A stretch of 64,000 nucleotides of DNA from Panacibacter ginsenosidivorans (GTDB lineage: Bacteria > Bacteroidota > Bacteroidia > Chitinophagales > Chitinophagaceae): assembly GCF_007971225.1 (NCBI RefSeq), contig NZ_CP042435.1, forward strand, positions 5,025,501-5,089,500. The letters are read 5' to 3'. The notes under the pieces were generated by a model. It was not told the DNA's origin and searched no databases. It saw nothing but the letters and a program-made list of their open reading frames with translations. Below are positions 33,036 to 41,494 of the stretch, piece after piece. The stretch's first letter is position 1. Each line of letters begins with the position of its first letter. A program made the position numbers and the translations under genes.

Positions 33036-34975
33036 TGCGAGCAAAGAACCCATTTAACAGAAACAGAGCCGAGCAGATGGGAGAAGATACCTGGCGGTAT
33101 TTTGTGAAAGAACCATTTACAGATCTGTTGTCTGAAAAGCCACTGATTTTTGAAGGAAGCCGAGGGTGTGGGAAAACGATGTTTTTTTTGTGCAACTCCT
33201 GGAAAGAAAAGTTCGCTGAATACGAGACCCAAGGAATTAACGTTACAGAAATATTTTCCAAAACTGGTTTAATTGGGTTTTACTATAAGGTTGACGGTAA
33301 GTTTGTTGGGAAAAATTTATCAAAAAAAGGCGTTGAAGAATGGGAATGGCAATCTGTATTCAATACCTATTTTAATATTATTATTTGTAAAGATGTCCTT
33401 AATTTTTTAAGCCATTGTATCGATAGAGGGTATATCGCAAAAGATGAAATTTCAACCCTAGTTAAAAGAATAAACGGCAAGCTGGAATTTAACTGTGACG
33501 TAGAAAGCCTGGAAAAGACATATAATCATTTTGATGTTGTATTGGATGAGATCGAAGGTTTCTCCAATGACCCTGAGAAAAAGAAACCACTTGGATTACA
33601 TGCAGGCACCCTCATTGCAACAGCTATTGAGGAAATCCGAAAAATTCAGTTATTTAATGAAGCAAGGTTCCATGTTTTTATTGATGAATTTGAAGAGTTG
33701 AATGAAGCTCAACAAAAGCAATTGAATACTTTGCTAAAACAGAGCAAGTATTGGCTTGTATATGATTTTGGAGTAAAGACCAAAGGAAGGCATACCGAAG
33801 AAACAATATCGGGAGAAATAATTCAAGAGCCTGATGATTATTTACACTACTACCCCGAAATTGATAGTTATGAAAGAAAAGAGGAATACGAGAGATTATT
33901 AGTTTCTATTTGCTCAAAGCGAATTAAGGACTATTTACCTGAAGCATTAGTTTCTAATGACGATTTCCTTGATATAAGATTTTATCTGAAAGATTATGGC
34001 AAAGAAATAGAGCTGAAGGAATTTGAGCAATCTTCTAAAATGCCTTCTATACGAACAAGATTAAAACGATTAATAGAAGAAGATAATGCACACCGACATT
34101 ACTTTGACAAAGATGAAATGAAGGAGGTTTACAACGTTCTTGTGAACTGTACACCTGACCTGGTAAGAATGCATATTTCCATCTTGAATCGCCGTAATAA
34201 AGTTTCAATTAAGGAACTCTTTGAAAATGCAAAGAGCAACACAAAAGTTTATCAAAGCTGGAAGCATAATACCGGATTCGCTACTTATTTTCTCCTTTGT
34301 AAGGAACTGGATATTATAAAAAAATATCACGGCCTGTCGACCTTTTCAATGTTGTCGTCTGGAGTGATAAGGAGCTTTCTTGAGATTTGTGAAAGCGCCT
34401 TCGATTATGCATTCAGCGAGGGCTTTACATTTGACAATCCAAGGAGTCTAACTATTGACGAGCAAACAAATGCTGCACACTATGTAAGTCAATCCAAAGT
34501 ATCAAAAATAGAGGGCTTTGTTCCAGATGGCATGCACTTAAAACGTTTTATGTTAGCAATTGGAAAAATATTTTATTTAAAACATACTGACCCCGATGCA
34601 ACTTTGGGAGAGCCAGAGCCCAATCATTTTTATACAAAACCTCTGGAATTAAAAGCACTTTCGCCAGAGGCATTACGGATTTTGGAAAATGCCATACTGC
34701 ACAATGTGCTTCAGTTTGATTTACCTACGAAGGAAAAAAACACAGAGGCTATTGAAACAACAGATTACCATATAAATCACATTTATTGCCCTTATTTTAA
34801 AATATCACATAGGAGAAAAAGGAAGATATTTCTTGAACCCGCTGAGTTAAAAACTTTATTAATTGGCACTACAGGTGAAGTAGAAAAGGTTGTCAGATCA
34901 ATTGTCAATAAAAACACTGAAAGTATCCAGGGAAAATTAAACTTTTATGGAGATGATTTATCAGGAGAAATTTAA
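33035..34975 (+). CDS. ORC/Cdc6-like P-loop ATPase
   Basis: A 646-residue ATPase without signal or membrane segments. Walker A is GSRGCGKT (41-48), preceded by LIFE; Walker B is VFIDEFEEL (214-222). The short N-terminus (NPFNRNRAEQMGEDTWRYFV) and the AAA-type core resemble ORC-CDC6-like ATPases seen in bacterial conflict operons. The C-terminal 350 residues are helical (winged-helix-like segments around 360-420) and contain HIYCPYFKISHRRKRK, which could bind DNA. It overlaps the previous gene by one base and the next by 29 bp. A sensor or switch role is inferred. Confidence 0.65.
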   Translation: MRAKNPFNRNRAEQMGEDTWRYFVKEPFTDLLSEKPLIFEGSRGCGKTMFFLCNSWKEKFAEYETQGINVTEIFSKTGLIGFYYKVDGKFVGKNLSKKGVEEWEWQSVFNTYFNIIICKDVLNFLSHCIDRGYIAKDEISTLVKRINGKLEFNCDVESLEKTYNHFDVVLDEIEGFSNDPEKKKPLGLHAGTLIATAIEEIRKIQLFNEARFHVFIDEFEELNEAQQKQLNTLLKQSKYWLVYDFGVKTKGRHTEETISGEIIQEPDDYLHYYPEIDSYERKEEYERLLVSICSKRIKDYLPEALVSNDDFLDIRFYLKDYGKEIELKEFEQSSKMPSIRTRLKRLIEEDNAHRHYFDKDEMKEVYNVLVNCTPDLVRMHISILNRRNKVSIKELFENAKSNTKVYQSWKHNTGFATYFLLCKELDIIKKYHGLSTFSMLSSGVIRSFLEICESAFDYAFSEGFTFDNPRSLTIDEQTNAAHYVSQSKVSKIEGFVPDGMHLKRFMLAIGKIFYLKHTDPDATLGEPEPNHFYTKPLELKALSPEALRILENAILHNVLQFDLPTKEKNTEAIETTDYHINHIYCPYFKISHRRKRKIFLEPAELKTLLIGTTGEVEKVVRSIVNKNTESIQGKLNFYGDDLSGEI

Positions 34976-35915
34976 TCTCGATCATAGCAGCGCTCCGTAT
35001 TTTTCCCAGCAAGTTGATGTACTTATATGTGGATTAAGGGCAGATAGTGAAAAAGACGACCGCTATAATCATGTAAAACGAAGCTTGAAAGATTTTAAGG
35101 GCAAGGTGATTTATTTTAGTACTGATGAAGATGCAAATACCTTAAACTATGAAATCAGAAAAGATAATGGTGATATAATTGACAAACAAGACGGATTGAA
35201 CTTAATTCCCGACTTAAGAAAATTTTTAAAACAAAATAAGTTTGATGCAAACAGTGTGTGTATTGATATTACCTGCCTAGCACAGCCTATCTTGTTTCTA
35301 CTTATCAAAATATTTCTTACAGAAATCAAGCCCAAAAAACTGTTTGCTGCATATACTGAACCTAAAAAGTATAAAAAGAATCACCATCTTATTACTGAAG
35401 ATGAGGAGTTTGAACTGTATGAAAAAATTATTGGGTGTAACTATTCTGTACCGGGGTTTGCCAAGATTAACCGTGAGGAAAAAGAAATGCTTATAGCTCC
35501 TTTTGGGTTTGAACGACAACGTTTGATTTCAATTTTTGAAAGTGTTGAACCTAAGGGTGGCCTTATTCCAATATTAGGTTTCCCATCGTTTGTGCCTGGT
35601 TGGAATTTGACAGCCCTTTATATGAACTATAAAGTGATTTCTGATGCTGAATCTGAACAGCAGATCAGATTTTGTGAAGCATCCAGCCCCTTTGGCCTAT
35701 ACAGGTTATTGAAAGAACTTTATGATCTCTATGGAAGTGATTACAAACTACTAATTGCACCTTTGGGCACCAGGCCGCATTCTTTAGGTGCTGCTTTATT
35801 TGCAACAAAGCATAAGCAATGTCATTTAATTTACGATTTCCCTGTAGAAAAACTATTCAGGAGCGAAGAGATATTAAAAGCGGATATTTATAACTTAACT
35901 ACTTATATAGAATAG
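34947..35915 (+). CDS. Unrecognised protein with two Rossmann-like glycine-loop motifs
   Basis: A 322-residue soluble protein; starts at 34947 and 34953 are both possible. I do not recognise the family. The N-terminal half begins with a strand VDVLICGL and an IDIT motif (106-109) before a hydrophobic helix. The C-terminal half has LIAPFGFER (182-190) and LLIAPLGTRPHSLGAALFA (268-286), a strand-loop-helix resembling the GTK loop of CARF-like nucleotide sensors. It might sense a nucleotide or a nucleotide-derived signal, which would suit the PRTase-like neighbour, but this is speculative. It overlaps the ATPase gene by 29 bp and ends 4 bp before the methyltransferase. Confidence 0.5.
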   Translation: MEMIYQEKFNLDHSSAPYFSQQVDVLICGLRADSEKDDRYNHVKRSLKDFKGKVIYFSTDEDANTLNYEIRKDNGDIIDKQDGLNLIPDLRKFLKQNKFDANSVCIDITCLAQPILFLLIKIFLTEIKPKKLFAAYTEPKKYKKNHHLITEDEEFELYEKIIGCNYSVPGFAKINREEKEMLIAPFGFERQRLISIFESVEPKGGLIPILGFPSFVPGWNLTALYMNYKVISDAESEQQIRFCEASSPFGLYRLLKELYDLYGSDYKLLIAPLGTRPHSLGAALFATKHKQCHLIYDFPVEKLFRSEEILKADIYNLTTYIE

Positions 35916-35919
35916 AATA

Positions 35920-37110
35920 ATGGCATATCTAGCACAATATTTTACAAAAGATCACTTTTCAAACCTGCTCATTCAAAATATTGATTTCAGGGGGCCGAAA
36001 GTAATCGTGGACTTAGGGATAGGTGACGGGGCTTTGACAGTGGCAGCTATTAAGAAGTGGAGACATGCTAAGTACTATGGTGTTGATGTAGACAAGGAAC
36101 GGCTTGATAGCTTAAATGAAAGACTACCAAATGTAAGGTTACACAATATTAATTCGCTGGATATATCTCTAGGAAAGAGTATTAAAATAAAAATGGGTAC
36201 TGTGGATATCGCCATATGTAACCCCCCCTATTTGAATCTTAAAAAAAGATCGAAGTACAAAACAATATTGAGAAATGCGGGATTAAACAATTCTGTTAAT
36301 ATACCCTGTTATACATCTGACCTAATTTTTTTGGCGCAAAATATTAACCTGTTAAGAGATAAAGGGACATTAGGAATTATCGTTCCGGAAGGCATTGTTT
36401 GCGGACATAATTTTAATTTACTAAGGAAGGATCTGCTTGAAAGGCATGACCTGAAAATGGTAATTCAGTTAGAGCCAAAAATTTTCAATAAAACTGAAGC
36501 AAAAACTTACATACTTATTTTAGACAAAGGTCAAACCAGGACCAGAACAGTACAATTATGCAAAGCCGACCTTAATGGGAAAATTGAAAAACGAATTAAG
36601 ATACAAAAAACTGATTTGATAGAACGTATGGATTATAAATACCATGCCTCTGCAAATAAAAATATTAAAGGGAAAACCCTAAAAGAATTGGGAGTTACGA
36701 TTCGAAGGGGTAATTATTCTAAAAATGAACTTGAAAAAGCAAAACAAATATACTTTCACACTACCAGTAATTGGAGCATTAACGGCCTATCGTTGCGAAA
36801 TACTCATTATAAACTTAATAAAGAACCTGTGATTGCTAAGAAGGGAGATATTCTGATTGGTAGGGTTGGAAGAAATTGTATTGACAAAATAACTTTTGTA
36901 AAAAGCGGTAAAATTGCAGTAACTGACTGCGTTTACAAGGTGTCAATTTCAGAGGAGTTTAGGGAAGCGGTATATAACAGGCTAAAAAGTGAGGAGGGCA
37001 AAATATATTTACAGAAGGTTATTCATGGAGTATGTGCACAAGTGCTAAGCAAAAAAGATCTTGAAAACTTTAAAGTTTTTGTATATAAGCGTCATGTTCA
37101 TAAAAAATAA
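35920..37110 (+). CDS. Adenine-specific DNA methyltransferase with fused HsdS-like recognition domain
   Basis: A 396-residue class I SAM-dependent methyltransferase. Motif I is VIVDLGIGDGAL (28-39), the acidic SAM contact follows in YGVDVDKE (53-60), and the catalytic N6-adenine motif is NPPY (101-104). After GTLGIIVPEGIV the C-terminal half changes to a type I specificity-like target-recognition domain (KTLKELGVTIRRG, then KKGDILIGRVGRN, IAVTDCVYKV and LSKKDLENFKV). No nuclease domain is fused or adjacent in the operon, so it could mark self DNA for the ATPase/PRTase-like module. It is the last gene of the operon. Confidence 0.8.
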   Translation: MAYLAQYFTKDHFSNLLIQNIDFRGPKVIVDLGIGDGALTVAAIKKWRHAKYYGVDVDKERLDSLNERLPNVRLHNINSLDISLGKSIKIKMGTVDIAICNPPYLNLKKRSKYKTILRNAGLNNSVNIPCYTSDLIFLAQNINLLRDKGTLGIIVPEGIVCGHNFNLLRKDLLERHDLKMVIQLEPKIFNKTEAKTYILILDKGQTRTRTVQLCKADLNGKIEKRIKIQKTDLIERMDYKYHASANKNIKGKTLKELGVTIRRGNYSKNELEKAKQIYFHTTSNWSINGLSLRNTHYKLNKEPVIAKKGDILIGRVGRNCIDKITFVKSGKIAVTDCVYKVSISEEFREAVYNRLKSEEGKIYLQKVIHGVCAQVLSKKDLENFKVFVYKRHVHKK

Positions 37111-37165
37111 CTAACATAGTTTACCTCTCATATAAAAAAGATGCCATTCCTTCCAACCGATGAAC

Positions 37166-37180
37166 GGATTGCGACGCAAC
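37166..37180 (-). repeat. Dispersed repeat, partial right arm
   Basis: GGATTGCGACGCAAC keeps the end of the unit. Flanks CATTCCTTCC and GATGATGCCA...CTTAAGCTGGTATCATAAAAA resemble the outer ends of other copies. Confidence 0.6.
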
Positions 37181-37218
37181 GATGATGCCATGAAAAACTT
37201 AAGCTGGTATCATAAAAA

Positions 37219-38304
37219 TTATTCTAACAGCTTACACAACTCATTAGCGTCAGGTAATATACCTTTCATTTGAATTGGGGTTTGCTTTGATGTTTTATAA
37301 GTAGCTACGCCCATCGCTTTGTCTATACTCTTTACTGAAAACTCAACCACTGTATTATTTTTTTCTTTACACAATACAATTCCAATACTGGAATTTTCAT
37401 GAGACAGTTTTATTTTTTCATCCAGTACATTCAGATAAAAATTTAACTGCCCTGCATATTCCGGTTTAAACTTTCCTTTCTTTAATTCAAATGCCACAAG
37501 GCACTGCAGGTTACGGTTGAAGAATAACAGATCGATAAAAAATTCTTCGCCATCTAATTCTACCCTGTATTGATTGCCAATAAAAGAAAAGCCTTTGCCC
37601 ATACGAAGAATGAAATCGCGGATTTCTGCTACCACTTTACTTTCTATATTTCTTTCATCATCACCGTCCTGTATATAAATAAAGTCAAACAAATATTCAT
37701 CTTTGAAAACCTGCAGGGCTGATGGCTTTAAATCTTCGCTTAAGGTTTTAGAAAAATTATTGGGTAGCTTTCCCTGTTTTTGAAAAAGACCTGCATCTAT
37801 TTGGTGCTCCGTTACGCTGACCGGCCAGAATTGTGCAGCAGTTTCAAGAATGTAAAACATTCTTTCTTCAAAGGATTTGCATTTGCTTAAAATAACAATA
37901 TGGTGGCTGAAACTTATTGACGCAAATGCGCTTAACATCTCTGCATTCATTTGTGCCGCCGCTGACGGCACAAATAAGCTTTCCGTTGATTTTTCCAATT
38001 GTGCCGTTACCGACGGCACAATTACCAACTGATGATATTCCAAATAAAATTGTTTCATTTTCATTAAGTTTCTGCGGGAGAAACCTTTTAGCCCGGGCAA
38101 TAATTTTTGAAGGTCTATTGATATTTGGTCAACCACTTTGGCGCCCCATTTCTCCGCATCAATCTTTTCTGTAAGCATCTTACCCGTTTTAAAGTACAGC
38201 ATTAATTGTTCACGGTTTGCCAACCTTGCAGCCTGGTAGCGACTGTTGATAATACTTTGCTTTAATTCAGTTATCAAATGGAGATATTGTTTTGATGGTT
38301 TCAT
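37219..38304 (-). CDS. DUF1016 (YhcG-like) PDDEXK nuclease
   Basis: A 361-residue protein. The N-terminal DUF1016 half (LITELKQSIINSRYQAARLANREQLMLYF, then KGFSRRNLMKMKQFY) is helical. The C-terminal half is the PDDEXK nuclease fold: FIGNQYRVELDGEEFFIDLLFFNRNLQCLVAFELKKG, with Asp and the E-x-K pair in place. Between them lie two copies of a VPSxxAQ insert encoded by DNA palindromes. Members of this family occur near restriction-modification and mobile genes. Here it converges with the methyltransferase operon and sits beside the integrase, but it is not part of that operon. Confidence 0.85.
   Translation of the reverse strand: MKPSKQYLHLITELKQSIINSRYQAARLANREQLMLYFKTGKMLTEKIDAEKWGAKVVDQISIDLQKLLPGLKGFSRRNLMKMKQFYLEYHQLVIVPSVTAQLEKSTESLFVPSAAAQMNAEMLSAFASISFSHHIVILSKCKSFEERMFYILETAAQFWPVSVTEHQIDAGLFQKQGKLPNNFSKTLSEDLKPSALQVFKDEYLFDFIYIQDGDDERNIESKVVAEIRDFILRMGKGFSFIGNQYRVELDGEEFFIDLLFFNRNLQCLVAFELKKGKFKPEYAGQLNFYLNVLDEKIKLSHENSSIGIVLCKEKNNTVVEFSVKSIDKAMGVATYKTSKQTPIQMKGILPDANELCKLLE
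37951..38021. repeat. Two in-frame palindromes inside the DUF1016 gene
   Basis: TTGTGCCG, 7 nt, CGGCACAA at 37951-37973 and again at 37999-38021. On the coding strand they translate to VPSAAAQ and VPSVTAQ. They lie at the junction of the two domains, where an insertion would be tolerated. Confidence 0.7.
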
Positions 38305-38326
38305 TTGTTTGAATTTAGCACGTAAG

Positions 38327-39676
38327 TCAGGCGGTTTTCAGATCGTTATGTTTGAATGCGGTGAGTTTTGCGGCAAATTCTTTCTTTACTTCTTTCTCAA
38401 AACTATCAAGGTAGTTTTCTGTAGTTTTTTTATCAGCATGACCTAGAGCTTCCTGGATGTATTCAGTACTTGCACCTGATCTCTTTAACTGTGTAGAAAA
38501 TGAATGGCGAGATACAATCGTTGTAAGCTTTTTTTCAATACCTAATTCCATTCCGATCCTCGCCATTCTATCATTAATGAATTTTACAAATGCTCTTACA
38601 GCAAAATGTTGTTCAAGCAAAGTCAACCCTTCTTCTAAAACAGGGAAAATATAATTGCCTGGCTTACGGTTTTTGTTTCCCCATTTATCAATGATGCCCA
38701 ATATGTCTTCAGTTAAAAAAACTGTAACAGGTTTGGGATCATTTCTTGTAGTGTTCTCTGTTTTAGCCCGTTCAAAAACTAAATACTCACCTTCAATATT
38801 TTTAAACTTTAGATACGCCACATCTTTTGGGTTGATGCCATTGGCTAAATAGCAAAACAGCCAAAAATCTTTTGCCTTCTGTTCATCTACGCAAATAGGT
38901 TTGTGATAGTAGATAAGGGCTATATCATTTAACAGAAGCGCTTTTTTTATATTCCTGGAAGTAGGAATCTGATATTTTCTTCTGCCAAACGGGTAGCATC
39001 TTTTTCTGTCAATTATACCAGCTTCTATCGCTTCGTTGAAGATTGCACGCAATGGCCTGAGTTTAATTCCAACTGTAGATTTGCTGCAATCTTTATTACG
39101 CATCCATTGCTCGTATTGAATTAGGTAACTAACAGTAATCTCAGCAAAAGGAAGGTTGCTTCTAAATTTCTTTAAGGAATAATAGCTATCCTGGTAATTG
39201 AATGCACTTCCGATACGACCTTCCTGTAATAACTTTTTTATGTATGAAATATAAACAGTAGAAATAAAATCGGGTTTGGATTGGTCTTCTTTTAAGATTG
39301 AAAACTTTTGTTCATAAGAAGAAAAGTCAAATTGATAATTAGTTATTGGAGCTTCTACATTTCTAAACTTCCTTGGACGGAAAAACCGATTATCAACGAT
39401 ATATTTTTTTTCAAATTCATGAAAGGTAAAGTCAAGAAAATCTTTCGTAGCATTTTCTGCAGTTCTTTGAATTTCCTTAAGTCCTTCCCTTACAATTTGC
39501 AGATCCGCATTTATGCGTGGCGCAGTGAGCTTGTCATACTCTTCCTTGGACAGATCATAGATAGTTTGATAATCCCTACTAACCCTTTTAAATGTTACCC
39601 TAACTTTGACAGGGTATTTGTTTGTTTTCTGCTTTATTCTTCGTGTATCGAGAATAATAGATAATGATATGGACAT
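38327..39676 (-). CDS. int: Tyrosine-type site-specific integrase
   Basis: A 449-residue integrase of the Bacteroidota phage-integrase family: an Arm-like N-terminus (LDTRRIKQKTNKYPVKVRVTF), a SAM-like core-binding domain (about 120-220), and a catalytic domain with ANGINPKDVAYLKF, FERAKTENTTR, SRHSFSTQLKRSG, ALGHADKKTTENYL (nucleophile Tyr in ENYL). The first catalytic Arg is not obvious in the ANGINPKD segment, as in some Bacteroidota integrases. Its 5' end is 190 bp from the 54-bp tRNA-Leu-like repeat at 39866, the expected place next to an attachment site. It probably moved the metal/mobilisation element. Confidence 0.9.
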   Translation of the reverse strand: MSISLSIILDTRRIKQKTNKYPVKVRVTFKRVSRDYQTIYDLSKEEYDKLTAPRINADLQIVREGLKEIQRTAENATKDFLDFTFHEFEKKYIVDNRFFRPRKFRNVEAPITNYQFDFSSYEQKFSILKEDQSKPDFISTVYISYIKKLLQEGRIGSAFNYQDSYYSLKKFRSNLPFAEITVSYLIQYEQWMRNKDCSKSTVGIKLRPLRAIFNEAIEAGIIDRKRCYPFGRRKYQIPTSRNIKKALLLNDIALIYYHKPICVDEQKAKDFWLFCYLANGINPKDVAYLKFKNIEGEYLVFERAKTENTTRNDPKPVTVFLTEDILGIIDKWGNKNRKPGNYIFPVLEEGLTLLEQHFAVRAFVKFINDRMARIGMELGIEKKLTTIVSRHSFSTQLKRSGASTEYIQEALGHADKKTTENYLDSFEKEVKKEFAAKLTAFKHNDLKTA

Positions 39677-39865
39677 AACTGAATAATTTCACTTTCACAA
39701 TATCTTTTCCTCAAAAATTTGCAAACAAATTTGCAAACAATCGCCAGTTAAACGTCTTATTAATAAGAGTAAGTAAAATTAAAAAATTACTCTAAATATT
39801 TGACAATCAATTTATTAAATTAAACTAAGATAAGCTTAGTTAACTTAGATTAAGTATTAAAGGGA

Positions 39866-39919
39866 ACTCAAAATCTGGTTATCGCAAGGTAGTGCAGGTT
39901 CGATTCCTGTTCTGGGCAC
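39866..39919 (+). other. Attachment-site copy: 3' half of tRNA-Leu(CAA)
   Basis: The 54-bp sequence starts at the anticodon loop (ACTCAAAATCT), includes the variable arm, the T arm (GCAGG-TTCGATT-CCTGT) and the acceptor 3' strand TCTGGGC plus A. The upstream sequence does not fold as the 5' half of a tRNA, so this is a displaced fragment. The same 54 bp recurs in the same orientation at 60248-60301 with two mismatches. It is best read as the right attachment site of the element to its left. Confidence 0.75.
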
Positions 39920-39937
39920 GTGATTATTAATTAATAT

Positions 39938-39963
39938 AAAGGTCGCAATTTGCGGCCTTTTTT
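39938..39963 (+). terminator. Rho-independent terminator after the tRNA fragment
   Basis: AAAGGTCGC, AATTT loop, GCGGCCTTT (one T-G pair) followed by TTT. It could be the original terminator of the tRNA-Leu gene carried along with the attachment fragment. The rest of the gap to 40261 shows no gene. Confidence 0.65.
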
Positions 39964-40261
39964 AATTTGCAAATAAAATAAAAACTAACTCTCTTATTAC
40001 TTCCTTCAGGCTTTATCGGAAAAGTAAAAGAACTGTTTCCTGAATGCGTTAAAGGCTTAATTGGTTTTTGGAATGATTGACATTACCCATGTATGTTTGT
40101 ATTCGCTTTCTCTATCTTTTCTCATCTTTCTTTTAATTGTTACACTTCGTTATTATCCTTACTAAAATTTATAATTGTAGTTACAGTGATGCATCAAAAT
40201 GCCAGATAATTATGTAGTCTGGTTCATTATTTCGGCAAACTCATATCAATAACTATATTTT

Positions 40262-41326
40262 TTATTCAAATACTGGCTGCTCCTTATTAATAAATACAGT
40301 ACTTGTAGGATATGCAAAATCGATATTCATTTTTTCAAACGTTTCAAAGATTTCAAAATTTACTGCCTGTTGCTTATCCATATATAAAGCGTAATCTGAG
40401 CTGAGTATGAAATACACAAATTCAAAATTGAGGCTTGAATCTCCAAATGCCGAAAAATGCCCACGGTCAAAAAGTACATCATTGGTTTTTGAAATGATAT
40501 TTTTTACTACAACTGGTATAGCTTTTAATTTCTCTGATGTTGTTTGATAGGTTACACCAATGTTAAAAACTACTCTTCTTTTTTCCATTCTTTTATAATT
40601 GTGCACACGTGAGTCTGTAAGATCTTTATTGGAACAGACCAATTGCTCCCCACCTAAAGTGCGCAATCTTGTGGTTTTGATTCCAATATATTCAACAGCG
40701 CCCATTTTATCATCTACAATAATAAAGTCACCGATTTCAAAAGGGCGGTCAAATAGAATTACAAAATAACTGAACAGGTCTCCCAATATTGTTTGCGCCG
40801 CAAGAGCTATCGCGATACCCCCAATTCCCAACCCGGCAATGATGGTACTTACATTGTATCCAAGGTTATCCAAAACGAATACAACCCCCATGATCCAGAC
40901 AATTGCTTTGATGATGATGATCAAACCCCTGGCTTGTTTTTGTTTTGTTTCACCACCATCCTGATTTTTTAAAACGCTAAGTAAAAAATACTGTAATGCT
41001 GAATTGATAATTTGTAAAATAAAATAAGTACAAATCAGCAGCATAGCTGTATGGATGGGTTGCTCTGTTACCTGAGGCATATGAAGGTAAGATAGGGCTG
41101 CATAAACGATGAGGAAATAAAGAAACGGAATAACATATTTTTCAAAAGATACTACGATAAAATCATCAAAAGAGCTTTTCGTATTTTTTGACCACCGTTT
41201 AAATTTTTTTAACAAAGTACCTTTAAAAAATCTGGTAGTCAAAAATCCACCAATGATAATGCCTGATACAATTAACCACGTCTTTATATCATTTCCCAAA
41301 TATGTATGGCCCCAAAGGTTATTCAT
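40262..41326 (-). CDS. MscS-family mechanosensitive channel
   Basis: A 354-residue inner-membrane protein. Four membrane segments (about 10-30, 55-75, 95-120, 140-175) lead into the pore-lining helix (IIAGLGIGGIAIALAAQTILGDLF) and the beta domain (GDFIIVDDKMGAVEYIGIKTTRLRTLGGEQLVCSN). The C-terminal domain is complete. It opens under membrane tension to release solutes after osmotic downshock, which fits the solute-making genes further right in the island. It is the first gene inside the left boundary repeat. Confidence 0.9.
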   Translation of the reverse strand: MNNLWGHTYLGNDIKTWLIVSGIIIGGFLTTRFFKGTLLKKFKRWSKNTKSSFDDFIVVSFEKYVIPFLYFLIVYAALSYLHMPQVTEQPIHTAMLLICTYFILQIINSALQYFLLSVLKNQDGGETKQKQARGLIIIIKAIVWIMGVVFVLDNLGYNVSTIIAGLGIGGIAIALAAQTILGDLFSYFVILFDRPFEIGDFIIVDDKMGAVEYIGIKTTRLRTLGGEQLVCSNKDLTDSRVHNYKRMEKRRVVFNIGVTYQTTSEKLKAIPVVVKNIISKTNDVLFDRGHFSAFGDSSLNFEFVYFILSSDYALYMDKQQAVNFEIFETFEKMNIDFAYPTSTVFINKEQPVFE

Positions 41327-41494
41327 AATCTATTATTCATTAGTAAAAAGTGGGATTGAAAACCATCGCCGGATACTTTTCAGTACAAAGGTTGGCAAAG
41401 CCGCACAGGATATATTTATCGTATTATACTGTTAAATAATTTCTTTAATAAAAGATAATCCAGATAATGCTACCCGATATATTTTCCCGGCTTT

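Noticed and set aside
39866-39919. Intact tRNA-Leu gene
   Set aside because: The T arm, variable arm and anticodon loop are present, but the preceding bases do not form a D arm or the 5' acceptor strand, so only the 3' half is there.
19644-39919. Mobilisation region as a self-contained element starting at 19.64 kb
   Set aside because: No copy of the 54-bp attachment sequence was found near 19.6 kb; the junction there looks like illegitimate recombination, so the left end is more likely outside the window.
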